A stretch of 64,000 bases of DNA from Hyphomonas neptunium ATCC 15444 (GTDB taxonomy: Bacteria > Pseudomonadota > Alphaproteobacteria > Caulobacterales > Hyphomonadaceae), in NCBI RefSeq assembly GCF_000013025.1, contig NC_008358.1, forward strand, positions 2,046,001-2,110,000. The letters run 5' to 3'. How positions within the stretch are numbered: the first letter of the stretch is position 1; each line of letters starts with the position of its first letter. Positions 62,705 to 64,000 of this stretch are shown in pieces. A program made the translations under genes and the position numbers. Below the pieces are notes generated by a model. It searched no databases. It had not been told where the DNA came from and worked only from the letters and a program-made list of their open reading frames with translations.

Positions 62705-64000
62705 ACTTTTCCCGGTATTTCTGGACCACGCGCAGGGCGATCACGTTGAAGATCAGCGTTACGGCAAACAGAACGAGGCCAAGGGCGAACGCGGAGAGGG
62801 TCTTGGGATCGTCAAAACCCGTTTCGCCGGTCATCAGCGAGACGATCTGGACGGTGATGGTTGTGAGGTCAGACGTCGGGTCCATCGAGATGCGGGCGCT
62901 TTTGCCTGCGGCCATGACCACGATCATCGTTTCGCCGATGGCGCGGGAGACCGCCAGCAGCAGCGCAGCGATGATGCCGGGGAGCGCGGCGGGGACCACG
63001 ACATTGCGGACGGTCTCGGACTTGGTGGCGCCGAGCGCATAAGCGCCGTCGCGCAGGGTCTGGGGCACGGCGTTGATCACGTCATCGGAGAGCGAGGACA
63101 CAAACGGTATGACCATGATGCCCATGACAAGACCGGCGGCGAGCGCGCTGGTCGGCTGGGCCGCCAGCAGCGGTTCGGTGGCGAGACCGGTATTGATGAG
63201 CGTCTCGTTGATCCAGATCGCCACGGAGCGCACCGCGGGCGCGACGACCAGCAGCGCAAAGAAGCCGTACACCACGGTGGGAATACCGGCGAGGATTTCC
63301 AGGATCGGCTTGATCCACGCGCGGGCCCTGGGGCCGGCATATTCGGAGAGGTAGATCGCCGAGAAGAGGCCGATGGGCGCGGCGACGGCCATGGCGATCA
63401 GGGCGATCATGAAGGTGCCGAAGAAGAGTGGCAGGGCGCCGAACTCTGCCTCGGTCTGGGCGTTCCAGCGCGTGCCGAAGAGGAAATCCCAGATCGGGAC
63501 GACGCGGAAGAACTGGATGCTTTCGTACAACAGGGACACCACGATGCCGACCGTGGTGGCGATGGCGACGACGGCGCAGAGGAACAGCACGCTTTCCATG
63601 CCCCGCTCGACCAGCGAGCGTGCCCGGAAGCTGGCGGCAAGGCGGCGGCGGGCAAAGACGAGCCCGCCCAGCGCGCCAAACACCATCAGCGCCAGGGCGC
63701 CGATGTTCAGGCCGCCCTGAATCTCGAGATACCGATTGGTGACCGCCGTGAAGACCAGATCCGTGCCGGCATAGTCCGTCGACCGGGCCGCTTGGGCCAC
63801 GGAGTCGAGATAGGTCTGCATTTCGGCGGCGGAGAGAAGCTCGAAGGCGGGGGGCAGTTCACTTGTCAGCTGGCCGCGAGAGACCGCTTCGGCGCCCAGG
63901 GCATAAGCGAGCGCCACCAGAATGGCCGGAAGGACCGCCCACATGGCGACAAAATAGCCGTGATAGTTGGGCCGGGAGTGTAGCTCGGGGGCACCAGACA
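62697..64000 (-). CDS. pstC: Phosphate ABC transporter permease PstC, 5' end outside window
   Basis: This is the second permease of the Pst system. The reading frame stays open from 62697 to the window edge, and the text before the first in-window ATG (ELHSRPNYHGYFVAMWAVLP) is conserved PstC sequence, so the true start lies to the right and the ATG at 63944 is internal. Membrane helices, a periplasmic domain (about 63750-63900), and the permease core (LYESIQFFRVVPIWDFLFGTRW, IYLSEYAGPRARAWIKPILEILAGIPTVVYG, ALGATKSETVRNVVVPAALPG) are visible. pstS and phoR are expected beyond the edge. Confidence 0.94.
   Translation of the reverse strand, partial: SGAPELHSRPNYHGYFVAMWAVLPAILVALAYALGAEAVSRGQLTSELPPAFELLSAAEMQTYLDSVAQAARSTDYAGTDLVFTAVTNRYLEIQGGLNIGALALMVFGALGGLVFARRRLAASFRARSLVERGMESVLFLCAVVAIATTVGIVVSLLYESIQFFRVVPIWDFLFGTRWNAQTEAEFGALPLFFGTFMIALIAMAVAAPIGLFSAIYLSEYAGPRARAWIKPILEILAGIPTVVYGFFALLVVAPAVRSVAIWINETLINTGLATEPLLAAQPTSALAAGLVMGIMVIPFVSSLSDDVINAVPQTLRDGAYALGATKSETVRNVVVPAALPGIIAALLLAVSRAIGETMIVVMAAGKSARISMDPTSDLTTITVQIVSLMTGETGFDDPKTLSAFALGLVLFAVTLIFNVIALRVVQKYREKYD

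Noticed and set aside
63944-64000. pstC start at the ATG at 63944
   Set aside because: The frame is open upstream to the window edge and the upstream text is conserved PstC, so the gene is truncated by the window.

Overview
The window is a stretch of chromosome from a GC-rich alphaproteobacterium, most probably a member of the Caulobacterales (Hyphomonadaceae/Caulobacteraceae-like). The grounds are the gene order dusB-ntrBC-ntrYX-trkAH-hfq-hflX-mazG, a pyruvate dehydrogenase E1 beta subunit that carries its own lipoyl domain, a fused ispDF gene, a tRNA-His of the alphaproteobacterial kind (no extra 5' G, A73, G1:U72), and a PopA-like cyclic-di-GMP effector, a type known from Caulobacter. Almost all of it is core genome. 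One IS481-family insertion sequence and a few palindromic intergenic repeats are the only mobile or repeated DNA. I see no prophage, CRISPR array, or toxin or defence island.  Layout. 1-5.2 kb: a minus-strand pyruvate dehydrogenase operon (ftsB, pdhA, pdhB, pdhC, lpdA; lpdA runs off the left edge). 5.2-9 kb: a membrane GGDEF-EAL protein, enolase and ribosomal protein L32. 9.2-11 kb: an overlapping pair of a histidine phosphatase and an alpha-methylacyl-CoA racemase. 11.2-19.3 kb: popA, mfd, sdhE, recG and a DUF502 membrane protein. 19.4-21.5 kb: an APH-like kinase, its DUF6285 partner and an unknown anchored protein. 21.5-28.1 kb: a tightly overlapping minus-strand operon for arginine succinyltransferase catabolism (M20 peptidase, astA, astD, methyltransferase, astB, maiA). 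28.2-32.8 kb: OmpA-like porin, tRNA-His, secE-nusG, and a sugar-acid pair (SMP-30 lactonase and 2-keto-3-deoxygalactonate kinase). 33-45.5 kb: mazG, hflX, hfq, trkH, trkA, ntrX, ntrY, ntrC, ntrB and dusB. 45.6-48.4 kb: ispDF, a crotonase and a CinA C-terminal-type amidase. 48.4-50.5 kb: repeats and the IS element. 50.5-52 kb: a START-domain protein and lipA. 52-58.8 kb: acyl-CoA/acyl-ACP synthetase, phaZ, phaC, phaD, a phasin and a dienelactone hydrolase. 58.9-64 kb: phoB, phoU, pstB, pstA and pstC (pstC runs off the right edge at its 5' end).  Working together. PDH and lipoyl synthase supply and equip acetyl-CoA formation. The ast operon feeds arginine nitrogen and carbon into glutamate and succinate, which fits with the nitrogen-sensing Ntr block. 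The PHA genes resemble the Pseudomonas medium-chain-length set (phaC-phaZ, PhaD-like regulator, granule protein), and an acyl-activating enzyme is next to them. Two c-di-GMP proteins are present: an apparently complete GGDEF-EAL enzyme, and PopA with a dead GGDEF site but an intact RxxD inhibitory site. The features most worth a second look are the loss of the sigma54-contact GAFTGA motif in both NtrC and NtrX, the ast operon with no astE but an M20 peptidase and a methyltransferase, the Pseudomonas-like PHA cluster with a helix-hairpin-helix phasin, and several unexplained palindromes in intergenic DNA.
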